Position numbers and translations under genes: made by a program
In this document: piece after piece, positions 9,429 to 18,138 of the stretch
How the letters are laid out: every line of letters begins with the position of its first letter
How positions within the stretch are numbered: the stretch's first letter is position 1
The notes under the pieces: model-generated
What the model was told of the DNA's origin: nothing
Database searches by the model: none
The model's input: only the letters and a program-made list of their open reading frames with translations
NCBI RefSeq assembly: GCF_000246855.1
Contig: NC_016609.1
Span: 6,832,744-6,896,743, forward strand
Source: Niastella koreensis GR20-10
GTDB lineage: Bacteria > Bacteroidota > Bacteroidia > Chitinophagales > Chitinophagaceae
Direction: 5' to 3'
DNA length: 64,000 nucleotides

Positions 9429-9845
9429 ATGAGAATACTTAAACCTCTGATTTTGGTAGGGTGCCTAACCCTGATATCCATGTCGTGCAAGAAAGCAATT
9501 GAGAAGAAAGCGGAAGACATGGTAATGGATGCCATTACACATGGGGAATGGATCGTAGAACAGTACTTTGAGGGCAGCAATAATCTCTCCAGCTTGTTTT
9601 CAGCTTATAGTTTCAAGTTCAATTCAGATGGAACTTTAATTGGTACGGCAAATAGTGTCAGTACCAATGGCACATGGGCGCCAAACGTATCTGATTATAC
9701 CATAGACTCAGAATTTCCGACGGCTGTGGACCCATTGACAAGATTAATCGGCGTGTGGAAGATCAAAGACAGTGACTGGGATTATGTGAAAGCGGAGATG
9801 GTAACAGCCAACGGAACCAAACTTTTGATATTACGCAAAAAATAG
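9429..9845 (+). CDS. Small lipocalin-like lipoprotein, unknown function
   Basis: This 138-residue protein has a signal peptide and lipobox LISMSC, so Cys20 should be lipidated. The mature part contains HGEWIVEQYFEG, then SFKFNSDGTLIGT and NGTWAPNVSDYTI. This W-x-V...F-F-x-x-G-T pattern is seen in small lipocalin-like (DUF4923/5004-type) lipoproteins of Bacteroidota. I do not recognise a specific family with certainty. It follows the M32 gene by 30 bp on the same strand and may be co-transcribed. Its role is unknown. Confidence 0.7.
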   Translation: MRILKPLILVGCLTLISMSCKKAIEKKAEDMVMDAITHGEWIVEQYFEGSNNLSSLFSAYSFKFNSDGTLIGTANSVSTNGTWAPNVSDYTIDSEFPTAVDPLTRLIGVWKIKDSDWDYVKAEMVTANGTKLLILRKK

Positions 9846-10262
9846 ATCCAGAAAGAATTTTATCCCAACGAGGCTTGGATTTTTTTCGTACAAATAAGTT
9901 GACGCAACTACTTGCCCCGGCAAGTCGGGGTTAAACAATATACTCCTTCCCTTTTAACCGGCAACCTTTGAACGATCAGGCTTCAGCCCCTGAATATCCT
10001 ATTTAATACTTCAGACTACAATCCGCATACCCCTGATAAAACCGTTTGCCCAACAACTGGTTAAGAACTGGTCATTTGTGCTATGCAAATACGCATCATG
10101 GTGAAATATGTTTCGCCTATACGAAATATAATTTACCGGGAATAAGGTTTGCATTGAGAATGGTCACGTTGTTCAGATGAGGGGCATTACTGCCTAGTAA
10201 ACCATAAAACAGTTTTGCACTTGAGTAAATTTGTACTGGCACCTTGTGGTAACCGGTTACTT
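9846..10262. other. Intergenic region, no gene seen
   Basis: About 417 bp separate the lipoprotein and the PKD protein. A CTTGCC/GGCAAG or overlapping CCCCG/CGGGG hairpin lies at 9911-9930, just after the lipoprotein gene; it could be a weak terminator but has no T-run. No promoter stands out in the rest. Confidence 0.5.
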
Positions 10263-13200
10263 ATGCCGGTTCGGTTTGCATTTGTAAACCGGCTATCCCT
10301 ATTGAGAACATGGCTTTTTTTACCATTTGCGCTTTTATTTTCCCTGCCCGTTTTTGCACAACAAATGAGCCCCGACTTCACAACATCATCTCCGGCATCG
10401 GGTTGTGCGCCTTTAGGGGTTACGTTTAAAGATCTTACTACCGGCAGCCCCAAATTCTGGAACTGGGATTTCGGGAACGGCACGCTTTCCAATGCGCAAA
10501 ATCCTACTATAATATTTGATCAGCCCGGCACCTATACCGTGACGTTGGTGGTGAGAAACGATGACGGCACCAACGGCATCACAAAAACAAATTATATTAC
10601 CGTTTACCCATCTCCCGCCGCCGCTTTCAGCGCCAACTATACAACAGGTTGTATTCCGGTAAACGTTCAGTTTACCGATAAAAGTACAGCTCCCAATGGC
10701 AGTATTGTAGCCTGGCAATGGGACTTTGGCGATGGCGGCACCAGTACTGCTCAAAACCCTGCCCATACCTATAATGTCGCCGGTTTTTACAACGTTACGC
10801 TGATAGCTACAAGCAGTTCAGGTTGTAAAGGCACTGCCAGTTATGGCCGCTACATTCGTATTGTAGCTGGTGTAACAGCCGATTTTACCAATACAAAACC
10901 GAGTACCTGCCAGGGGCCTTATACTATCAATTTCACCAACCAGTCCAGCGGACCCGGTAATATGACCTTTCAATGGAACCTGGGCAATGGCAGCACCCCT
11001 ACTACAACAAATCCGTCAACTACATATGCTACTACCGGCACTTATAATGTAACCCTTACCGCCACCAGTGAGTTTGGTTGTTCGGGCACCATTACCAAAC
11101 CGGTTACCCTTTCGGGTCCCGTTACCGACATTAAAGTAGCGGATTCACCCTGTCAAAACACAAAAGTATCGTTCATTAATAATTCCACAGTAAAACCGCA
11201 AAAGACCCTGTGGGATTTTGGCAATGGCGCACAATCAACCAATACAGACGACAACACTATTTACCCCACAGCAGGTAGTTACACCGTGAAACTGTACAAT
11301 AATTACGCTGGTTGCAAAGACTCGGCAATTAAAGTAATATTTATAAAGCCCAGCCCTGTTATTAATTTTACCGCTACGAATGCCACGGCCTGTAAACCAC
11401 CCCTTACTGTAACTTTTCAGGATGCTTCACCTCCACCTGCTACCATCACCAAATGGTCGTGGGATTTTGGCGATGGCAGTACCGGATCCGGTTCACCCAC
11501 CACCCATCAATATAATTCGGCTGGCAATTACAACGTGTCGGCGGTTTTTACCGACAATGCGGGATGTGAAGGGCAGATCAGTAAACCGGCGGTTATTCAA
11601 ATAACTCCCCCAACAGTGAAGATCACCAGCGTACCGGCGGGTGGTTGCGTGCCCTATACTTATGCGCCCACAGCAATTGTTTCTTCTATTGACGGGGTAG
11701 CTACTTATTCCTGGGATTTTGGCGATGGCACGGTAATAACCGGCACCAATCCAAGTCCCTCGCATACTTACAACACCACCGGTATTTACAAAATAAAATT
11801 AACCATTACCACCACGGGAGGTTGCACCGCAACAGACGCTCCTTCGGATGACGTAAAGGTAGGTACCCCGCCGGCGCCAAACTTTTCAGCTGCCAGCTTT
11901 GATATTTGCCCTGCAGACAGCGCTCATTTTACCGATCTTACTCCTAAGCCGGCTGATGAATGGCTATGGAATTTTGGCGATGGCGCCACTTCCAAGGAAC
12001 AAAACCCGGCACATTTTTATAACGACACCGGTACATTTGTTGTTAAGCTAACAGCCTATAATAATCGATGTCCGGGACCCTCTGTATCATTGCCGATCCA
12101 TGTAAAGCCGCCGATCGCCAAATTTGTGTATAAGGTAATCTGCGGCGATCTTACGGTGGCATTTAAAGACACCTCCATAACAGATCCTGCGTATGGGCCC
12201 ATAACCTATACGTGGTCATTTGGCAATCCTGCACTTGGAACCAGCACTACCGTTGGCAATACCAGCTTCACATTCCCGGCGTATGGCGTTTATGCAGTTA
12301 CACTTCGCGTAACAAATGGCAGCTGCACCAGCATGTATGTAGACTCGGTAAGGATCTTAAAAGAGGTGGCAAATTTTGTAGCGCCTTCCCCTGTCTGCAG
12401 GAATGCCGGCTTTGTTATCAATTCCACCAATTCACCCGTTTACGTTACCAAATATGAATGGTCCATTGATGGCAATACTCCCATTATTGACGATGCCATT
12501 TTAGGAATCAGTTTGGCAACGAATGGCCCTCACAGCATAAGTTTAACCATTACGGATGTGAACGGTTGTACCGATACCAAAACAGCCCCGGTAACCGTTG
12601 TAAGCCCTACAGCCAACTTTACCAACGCATCGCCCGGTGGTTGTAAGAACGCCATCATTACTTTTATCGACCACTCTACGCCCAGCAGTGCCGGCAGCCC
12701 TATTTCAACATGGACATTCAATTTTGACGATGGTAAAACCCAAGCGTTTACCGCTGCACCTTTTACCCATCCTTATACCGATACCGGTGAATTTGTACCG
12801 CAGCTGACAATAACAGACGCTATGGGTTGCACGGATACCTATAAGTCGCCCGACACTGTTTTTATTTCAACACTGCACCCCTGGTTTAATTCAGACTATA
12901 CCACCATCTGTCCTTCGTCGAACATTCACTTTGCCGATTCATCATTAGTTGATGGGCTTACCTATCACTGGGATTTTGGTAATGGCGGTACCTCTACTGC
13001 CCAAAACCCTGTTTTCAGCTATGGTGGCAACAACGCTACCTATAACGTGAAACTGGTGATCACCGACCGTGGTGGTTGTACCGATTCCGTTACCCGTATC
13101 AATTATATTACAGCCGTAAAACCGGTACCGGCGTTTGGGATCGGCGACACCCTTACTATTTGCCCGCCACTGGAAACCAAATTCACCTTCCAGGGCAGCA

Positions 13201-14651
13201 ATTATGAATCCTTTGAATGGGATTTTGGCGATGGTTCCACCAACGCTTTAATGAACCCTTCGCACTTCTATAATACCTATGGCGATTTTACGCCGAAGTT
13301 GTATATCTATGGTTATGGAGGCTGTATAGATTCAACCAGCAAAACGGTACATGTATACAACCCCAATTCAGTCACCACCCTTAATTATAGTCCGCTCGAT
13401 GCCTGTAACGAATTAATGGTCAACTTCACAGTGGTTACCATCCCCGACATGAAATATGTTCTTGCTTTTGGTGATGGGTCTTTAGATTCTTCGATGGCCA
13501 GCACCTATCAGCACTTTTATAATTCACCAGCATTCTATCAACCCATATTACAATACACCGATAACCAGGGTTGTATTGCCGGTGTTGCGGGAGGCAGTCA
13601 GATCAAAATAATTGGCGCTGATCCATTCTTCGCCATGGACAAGAAAAAGTTCTGTGACTCCGGTATTGTTTACTTTACCAATTACACCATTGGGAACGAC
13701 CCGGTGGTAAGCAGAACCTGGGATTTTGGCGATGGTTCGCCCACTATTTCTGTTTTGCATCCTACGCACTACTTCCAGCAACCAGGCACCTTTATCGTGT
13801 CGCAAAGTGTAACAACGCAGCAAGGTTGTAGCAAAACCATAACTGATAGTGTGCGGGTTTACCGCACACCTGACCCTTACATAACCGGCGACAGCGTTGC
13901 CTGTTTGAACACAACCATGAACCTGCAGGGAAATTTAAAGGTACCCGATAGCATAGTTAACTGGAAGTGGGACCTGGGCGGTGGCAACTCAGCCACCACA
14001 CAAAATGTAGGGGTGAGCTTTAAAGCCAGTGGCAACTATGTGGTGAAACTACAGGCATCCAATGCGCTTGGTTGTTCCGATACTACCAGTAAAGAACTGT
14101 ATATTCCGCCATTACCCACCGTTACCGTTGGTCCTGGCCCGGTTATACCCGTAGGTACCGGGGTTACTTTACCGGTAACCTATGGACCGGAGGTAGTGAG
14201 CTATAACTGGATCCCCGACAAGAACCTGAGCTGTAGCGATTGTCCGGCGCCTTTTGCGAATCCTAAAACCACCACCACCTATACCGTGAAGGTTACTGAT
14301 GAGTATGGCTGTGTTAACCAAAGTGGTGTTACGGTAACTGTGGTGTGCAATGGTTTGAACTATTTTATTCCCAATACCTTCTCACCCAATGGCGATGGCG
14401 TGAACGATGTTTTTGCACCGCGTGGTGTTGGTTTGGCGCGTGTGAACAGCATGCGCATCTTCAACCGCTGGGGCGAGATGGTGTTTGAAAAAATGAATTT
14501 CATGGCTAACGACCGTACCCCTTCCGGCGGCTGGGATGGCAACTATAAAGGCAAACCTGCCAGCCCCGATGTATATGTTTATATCATAGAGTTTGTGTGT
14601 GAAAACAATACTATCGTTCCGGTTAAAGGTAATGTGGCGTTGGTGAGGTAG
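10263..14651 (+). CDS. Giant PKD-repeat surface protein with type IX secretion (type B) C-terminal domain
   Basis: This 1462-residue secreted protein is probably a cell-surface adhesin or matrix protein. The signal peptide, ending near PVFAQQ, fits the ATG at 10263; an upstream TTG would add 16 unlikely residues. About 15 PKD-type beta domains follow, each with a WDFGDG-like motif and a GC-x-P-like cysteine, one every roughly 85-95 residues. From about residue 1369 the tail reads IPNTFSPNGDGVND, then MRIFNRWGEMVFE, GGWDGNYKG and VYVYIIEF. That is the gliding-motility-associated (CHU_C, type B) sorting domain for the type IX system. A PorP/SprF-family gene follows immediately, a common arrangement in which the SprF-like protein serves export of its neighbour. 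No enzyme domain is visible. Ligand unknown. Confidence 0.93.
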   Translation: MPVRFAFVNRLSLLRTWLFLPFALLFSLPVFAQQMSPDFTTSSPASGCAPLGVTFKDLTTGSPKFWNWDFGNGTLSNAQNPTIIFDQPGTYTVTLVVRNDDGTNGITKTNYITVYPSPAAAFSANYTTGCIPVNVQFTDKSTAPNGSIVAWQWDFGDGGTSTAQNPAHTYNVAGFYNVTLIATSSSGCKGTASYGRYIRIVAGVTADFTNTKPSTCQGPYTINFTNQSSGPGNMTFQWNLGNGSTPTTTNPSTTYATTGTYNVTLTATSEFGCSGTITKPVTLSGPVTDIKVADSPCQNTKVSFINNSTVKPQKTLWDFGNGAQSTNTDDNTIYPTAGSYTVKLYNNYAGCKDSAIKVIFIKPSPVINFTATNATACKPPLTVTFQDASPPPATITKWSWDFGDGSTGSGSPTTHQYNSAGNYNVSAVFTDNAGCEGQISKPAVIQITPPTVKITSVPAGGCVPYTYAPTAIVSSIDGVATYSWDFGDGTVITGTNPSPSHTYNTTGIYKIKLTITTTGGCTATDAPSDDVKVGTPPAPNFSAASFDICPADSAHFTDLTPKPADEWLWNFGDGATSKEQNPAHFYNDTGTFVVKLTAYNNRCPGPSVSLPIHVKPPIAKFVYKVICGDLTVAFKDTSITDPAYGPITYTWSFGNPALGTSTTVGNTSFTFPAYGVYAVTLRVTNGSCTSMYVDSVRILKEVANFVAPSPVCRNAGFVINSTNSPVYVTKYEWSIDGNTPIIDDAILGISLATNGPHSISLTITDVNGCTDTKTAPVTVVSPTANFTNASPGGCKNAIITFIDHSTPSSAGSPISTWTFNFDDGKTQAFTAAPFTHPYTDTGEFVPQLTITDAMGCTDTYKSPDTVFISTLHPWFNSDYTTICPSSNIHFADSSLVDGLTYHWDFGNGGTSTAQNPVFSYGGNNATYNVKLVITDRGGCTDSVTRINYITAVKPVPAFGIGDTLTICPPLETKFTFQGSNYESFEWDFGDGSTNALMNPSHFYNTYGDFTPKLYIYGYGGCIDSTSKTVHVYNPNSVTTLNYSPLDACNELMVNFTVVTIPDMKYVLAFGDGSLDSSMASTYQHFYNSPAFYQPILQYTDNQGCIAGVAGGSQIKIIGADPFFAMDKKKFCDSGIVYFTNYTIGNDPVVSRTWDFGDGSPTISVLHPTHYFQQPGTFIVSQSVTTQQGCSKTITDSVRVYRTPDPYITGDSVACLNTTMNLQGNLKVPDSIVNWKWDLGGGNSATTQNVGVSFKASGNYVVKLQASNALGCSDTTSKELYIPPLPTVTVGPGPVIPVGTGVTLPVTYGPEVVSYNWIPDKNLSCSDCPAPFANPKTTTTYTVKVTDEYGCVNQSGVTVTVVCNGLNYFIPNTFSPNGDGVNDVFAPRGVGLARVNSMRIFNRWGEMVFEKMNFMANDRTPSGGWDGNYKGKPASPDVYVYIIEFVCENNTIVPVKGNVALVR

Positions 14652-14790
14652 TTGATAGAGTTGATCGAGTTGATAAGGGAACCGAAGTAAGAGGGAAGAA
14701 GCAGGAAGTTGACAGGTTGACAGGTTAACAAGTTGACAGGTTAAATTTTGCAGGAAAGCCCGGATTACGGGAACCCCTTCACGTTTCACG
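14652..14790. repeat. GTTGACAG 8-nt word array
   Basis: Direct 8-nt words (GTTGATAG, GTTGATCG, then GTTGACAG repeated with GTTAACAA variants) fill most of the gap between the PKD protein and the PorP/SprF gene. TTCACGTTTCACGTTTCACG follows. No gene is present. Confidence 0.65.
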
Positions 14791-14826
14791 TTTCACGATT
14801 CAAAAATAACCTTAAAAACAGAACAT

Positions 14827-15873
14827 ATGATTCCCGGCAGCTGCTTTAGACGATCTATAGCCGGCTTTACACTGATGCTTTCCCTGCTGACCGCAAAAGG
14901 GCAGGACCTGCATTTTTCGCAATTTTTTGAAGCGCCACTGCTACGCAACCCCTCGCTGGCCGGCATTTACACAGGGGATTACCGTATTCAGGGCGTGTAT
15001 CGCGATCAATGGAACAGCGTCACCAATGCTTACAGAACCGGTTCGCTGAACGCCGAAATAAAATTACCAATTGGTAGCGGCAATGATTTTATCAGTACCG
15101 GTATCCAGGCCCTGTTTGATAAGGCCGGTACCGTGGGCCTAACCACCACGCATATTCTGCCTGCCTTCAATTACCATAAATCGCTGAGCAACGATAAAAC
15201 CATGTACCTGTCGCTGGGCTTTATGGGCGGGCTGATCCGAAAAAGCATCGACATTACCAAGGTCACTACCGACAACCAATACAACGGCGCCGGCGGATAC
15301 GACCCCACTTTACCTACAGGCGAAACTATGTTATCGCCCAATTACAGCACGTGGGATGCCAGTGTGGGTATGAGCTTCAATACCACTTTTGGCACCGATC
15401 AGCAAAACAGCATGTTCATTGGCGGCGCCTATCACCATTTAAACCGGCCCAAAAACTCATTCTATCATAATCGCAGTATTGAGCTGAACCCCAAATATGT
15501 GGCGTCTATTGGGGTGAAGTGGAGCATGGATGATGTTTCTTACCTTACCCTGCAGGCCGATTACAGCAAACAGGGCGCCTACAAAGAAACCATCGGCGGC
15601 GCTTTGTATTCCTACAAACTGGGGGTGGATGCCGACAACAACCCGGCCTATACAGTAAGTGGTGGTTTATTTGTTCGCTGGAAGGACGCCATGGTGCCGG
15701 TGCTGAAAATTGAATGGGGCAACCTGTCAACCGCCCTGAGCTATGACGTGAACATCTCACAGCTAAAAACCGCCAGCATGGGCCGGGGTGGCTTTGAATT
15801 ATCCGTCAGCTACATTGGCTTTTTGCACCACGATAACAGCGCCCAGTACAAAATGTTATGTCCTAAATTTTAG
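14827..15873 (+). CDS. PorP/SprF-family type IX secretion outer-membrane protein
   Basis: This 348-residue outer-membrane barrel has a signal peptide cleaved near AKGQD. LHFSQFFEAPLLRNPSLAG (about residues 29-47) is the hallmark opening of the PorP/SprF family. It is followed by YRDQWNSV and FISTGIQALFDKAG. LSLGFMGGLIRKSID and later alternating aromatic strands fit a barrel. SprF is needed to export SprB, a type B-domain cargo. Here the gene sits 175 bp downstream of a type B-domain PKD protein, so it is very likely its dedicated partner. Its 3' end overlaps by about 11 bp the end of a decayed gene on the other strand. Confidence 0.9.
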   Translation: MIPGSCFRRSIAGFTLMLSLLTAKGQDLHFSQFFEAPLLRNPSLAGIYTGDYRIQGVYRDQWNSVTNAYRTGSLNAEIKLPIGSGNDFISTGIQALFDKAGTVGLTTTHILPAFNYHKSLSNDKTMYLSLGFMGGLIRKSIDITKVTTDNQYNGAGGYDPTLPTGETMLSPNYSTWDASVGMSFNTTFGTDQQNSMFIGGAYHHLNRPKNSFYHNRSIELNPKYVASIGVKWSMDDVSYLTLQADYSKQGAYKETIGGALYSYKLGVDADNNPAYTVSGGLFVRWKDAMVPVLKIEWGNLSTALSYDVNISQLKTASMGRGGFELSVSYIGFLHHDNSAQYKMLCPKF

Positions 15874-16090
15874 CACAAATACCGTATTTCAGGAAATCGA
15901 TTCCCCATTTCGAAAAAGATTTGGCATCCTGCTCCTCAAAATTATAACTCCCTGTCACCCCACTGCAGGCCAGTACAGCCATGCACCTAATTATCATCCG
16001 GCTATTCCATCCCATGGGTGGCGTTAAGGCAACGCCCGGCTGTGATTTTACGAATAATATAATAGGGAGAATGGAGGTTGTAATCGCAAA
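15863..16090 (-). pseudogene. Remnant of a GH27 alpha-galactosidase
   Basis: On the minus strand the frame reads a hydrophobic leader, then GVALTPPMGWNS, which is the N-terminal start of GH27 catalytic domains. After a short unrelated stretch it continues CSGVTGSYNFEEQDAKSF and SKWGIDFLKYGIC, matching the GH27 segment around the nucleophile strand (normally LKYDNC). The roughly 70-80 residues that should lie between them are missing. The nucleophile Asp is replaced (KYGIC), and a stop follows within a few codons. It is therefore a deleted, truncated fragment, not a working enzyme. It overlaps the 3' end of the PorP/SprF gene. The rest of the gene is absent. Confidence 0.75.
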
Positions 16091-16429
16091 CCTTTTCAGA
16101 ACCAAAAGAGTGCGTTTTTGAATAAGAATTAAACGACAATGAATTAGAACATTCGGCCCAAAAATAACCAACTGCCGAACAAAACAAACAGGCATACGTT
16201 TGTTGAAATTTATAAATAAGTGTAACCGTAAAAAGTTACAAACCCATGAGTCGGGTACACTTATTGTAATAAGAATATATCGCTGCTGAGTTACTGACTG
16301 CTGCCCTTTTCCTTTTTTGTGCCACCCGCGACCACCGCCAATTTCCTCCCCTGGAAAACTAATTCACATGCAGTTTTTTTTATTGATGGGTATTTATAAT
16401 TCGCTGATAAAATCTTAAATTTAATAAAC

Positions 16430-17002
16430 ATGAGAATTCCGGCAGCGATAGCAACCTCCCGCCGTCCGCACCAACCAACCGGACTGCCTGTAACAATGCT
16501 TATGACCATTGTTGCGCTGGCTCTTTCTTCAACTGCGTTTACCCAAAGCAGGTATGACTGGCGAACGAATATCGACCAGGTGATCCATGAAACAGACAGC
16601 CTCTCACTTAAATCGCAACGCACTTTTTACCTGAATAAAATAAAGGGGAAAGATGATCCCCTGAAAGAAACCTGGTATTACACCGTTCACAATAATAATA
16701 TCATTGTATTTGAGGTTCGCTACCGGATCGATTCGCTGGAGTATACCGAAACTTATTACATGAACAGGAACCGGTTGATATGTATGGAGTTGTATGAAAC
16801 CGATTTTCTCTCCTATTATGAAGATGAAATAAAGCATGGAGAGGTGTTCTTTTTCGACCACGACATGCTGATACAATATGTTACCGTGGGTAACGGACTA
16901 ACGGATTTGTCTTTCCGCGATCCGCAATACGAACCGTTACGAAGATTTTATAAGCGGTATATAGAGTTGCAAAAAAATATCCTGGCGCTGGCGACGAACT
17001 AG
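16430..17002 (+). CDS. Secreted protein of unknown function
   Basis: This 190-residue protein has a hydrophobic stretch at about residues 23-38 and a likely signal cleavage near AFTQ|SRYDW. Met23 or Met25 are alternative starts that would give a more standard signal peptide. The mature part is rich in Tyr, Asp and Glu, with DSLEYTETYYMNRNRLICM and EVFFFDHDMLIQYV. It could form beta strands of a small periplasmic domain. I do not recognise a family. It stands alone between the GH27 remnant and a word-array repeat. Confidence 0.7.
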   Translation: MRIPAAIATSRRPHQPTGLPVTMLMTIVALALSSTAFTQSRYDWRTNIDQVIHETDSLSLKSQRTFYLNKIKGKDDPLKETWYYTVHNNNIIVFEVRYRIDSLEYTETYYMNRNRLICMELYETDFLSYYEDEIKHGEVFFFDHDMLIQYVTVGNGLTDLSFRDPQYEPLRRFYKRYIELQKNILALATN

Positions 17003-17005
17003 GTG

Positions 17006-17121
17006 GCCTATTAGCTAATGGGCTAATGGGCTAATGGGCCAATATGCTATTTATATTCCCAATTAACTAATTTGCGATCGTTTTTAATTAGCATATTATC
17101 TCATTATCAAATTATCACATT
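17006..17121. repeat. Palindromic GGGCTAAT/TTAGCATA word element
   Basis: Four 8-nt words of GGGCTAAT type (17021-17045) face AATTAGCATATTATC words on the far side. The core has AATTAACTAATTTGCG. The element runs right up to the peroxiredoxin start codon, so any promoter of that gene lies inside it. Confidence 0.65.
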
Positions 17122-17583
17122 ATGATTGGCTCTCCCGCACCCGATTTTACCCTTTTTGATTCGGCCAAGAACCAGGTAAGTCTGCATAGCTTAAAAGGCA
17201 AAAAAGTGATCCTGCTTTTTTTCCCGTTCGCATTCAGCAGTACCTGCACCAGAGAGCTTTGTTATGTACGCGATAACCTAAGCCAGTTTAATAATGTCGA
17301 TGCAGCCGTATTGGGCATCAGTGTGGACTCATTATATACGCTGGCAAAATATAAAGAAGACCAGGGGTTTCAATTCACCCTGCTGAGCGATTTTAATAAA
17401 GAAGTATCCAGGCTTTACAACGCGATATATGAGAACTGGAATTATAATATGAAAGGAGTTTCAAAAAGAGCTTCGTTTGTGATTGACCGCAAAGGCATTG
17501 TACAGTATGCCCAGGTGTTAGTAAACGCCGGTGACATGCCCGACTTTGAGGCCATTGAGGCAAGCCTGGCTGCAATTAATTGA
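17122..17583 (+). CDS. Peroxiredoxin of the AhpC/TSA superfamily (AhpE-like)
   Basis: This thiol peroxidase of 153 residues is cytosolic. The thioredoxin-fold start is GSPAPDFTLFD. The active-site loop FPFAFSSTCTRELC places the peroxidatic Cys at 42, with Pro35 and Thr/Ser where the family needs them and a conserved-type Arg in KRASFVIDRKG. A second Cys at 47, five residues on, is too close to be a classical resolving cysteine by itself, so the reduction mechanism is uncertain. The length fits AhpE or bacterioferritin-comigratory (BCP) type one-domain enzymes. The start ATG follows an AT-rich repeat directly. Confidence 0.87.
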   Translation: MIGSPAPDFTLFDSAKNQVSLHSLKGKKVILLFFPFAFSSTCTRELCYVRDNLSQFNNVDAAVLGISVDSLYTLAKYKEDQGFQFTLLSDFNKEVSRLYNAIYENWNYNMKGVSKRASFVIDRKGIVQYAQVLVNAGDMPDFEAIEASLAAIN

Positions 17584-17677
17584 TTATTATCAATTAAGAT
17601 AAGGTTAAAAATCGATCTGTGTACAAAAATGTAAGCAGATTCCCTTATTAAAGCCCGGTTTATTCCTAAAGGATTTG

Positions 17678-17685
17678 TAATTTTG
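17678..17685 (+). promoter_or_regulatory. Putative TAnnTTTG promoter element
   Basis: TAATTTTG matches the Bacteroidota -7 consensus TAnnTTTG. It lies 46 nt before the ATG of the small type IX tail protein. No good -33 TTG is visible at the right spacing, so it is moderate. Confidence 0.4.
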
Positions 17686-17731
17686 GGCAAACGGGAGTAT
17701 ATTGACCAATAATTGTAAAATATCATCTTGC

Positions 17732-18067
17732 ATGAAGATTTTTTACGCATTGTCTACTATCCTTTTATTGACTTTACAAGCCAAAAGCCAGGACAGAACT
17801 CCCGGAGGAAATCCTGCACCCGCGATTGTAAAGTTCTACCCAAACCCGGCTACTTCTGTTATCACCTTTGATTTTCAAAGCGGCTACGATAAAAATTACA
17901 ACCTGCAGATCTATAACTTCATTGGTAAAAAAGTACAGGAAATAAATAACATTACACCTAAGACCACAGTTAACCTGAACGATTTTTATCGCGGCATCTA
18001 CATCTTCCAGTTAAAAGATAAGACCGGTAAAGTAATTGATTCAGGCAAGTTCCAGGTTTCCAAATAA
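17732..18067 (+). CDS. Minimal type IX secretion tail protein (signal peptide + type A sorting domain)
   Basis: This 111-residue protein has a signal peptide of about 19 residues ending LQAKSQD and a short linker. A complete type A C-terminal sorting domain follows: VKFYPNPATSVITFDF (about 37-52), YNLQIYNFIGKKVQEI, VNLNDFYRGIYIFQLKDK and GKFQVSK at the end. It matches the Por secretion-tail family over nearly its whole mature length, leaving no room for a cargo domain. The ATG at 17732 is preferred over an upstream TTG because it gives a clean signal peptide. An intrinsic terminator follows. It may be a small surface protein in its own right, or the leftover tail of a lost cargo gene. Confidence 0.88.
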   Translation: MKIFYALSTILLLTLQAKSQDRTPGGNPAPAIVKFYPNPATSVITFDFQSGYDKNYNLQIYNFIGKKVQEINNITPKTTVNLNDFYRGIYIFQLKDKTGKVIDSGKFQVSK

Positions 18068-18093
18068 GATCGTTTACACTTTATTATATAGCA

Positions 18094-18123
18094 AAAGGCC
18101 CCGACGGTTACCGTGGGGCCTTT
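18094..18123. terminator. Bidirectional intrinsic terminator
   Basis: AAAGGCCCC (18094-18102) pairs with GGGGCCTTT (18115-18123). An inner ACGG/CCGT stem lies between them. A-rich and T-rich flanks on both sides let it serve the small type IX tail gene (plus) and rlmI (minus), which converge here. Confidence 0.85.
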
Positions 18124-18138
18124 GTTTATTTAGTCTTT

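Noticed and set aside
10215-10262. TTG start for the PKD protein
   Set aside because: The ATG at 10263 gives a proper signal peptide; the extra 16 residues do not.
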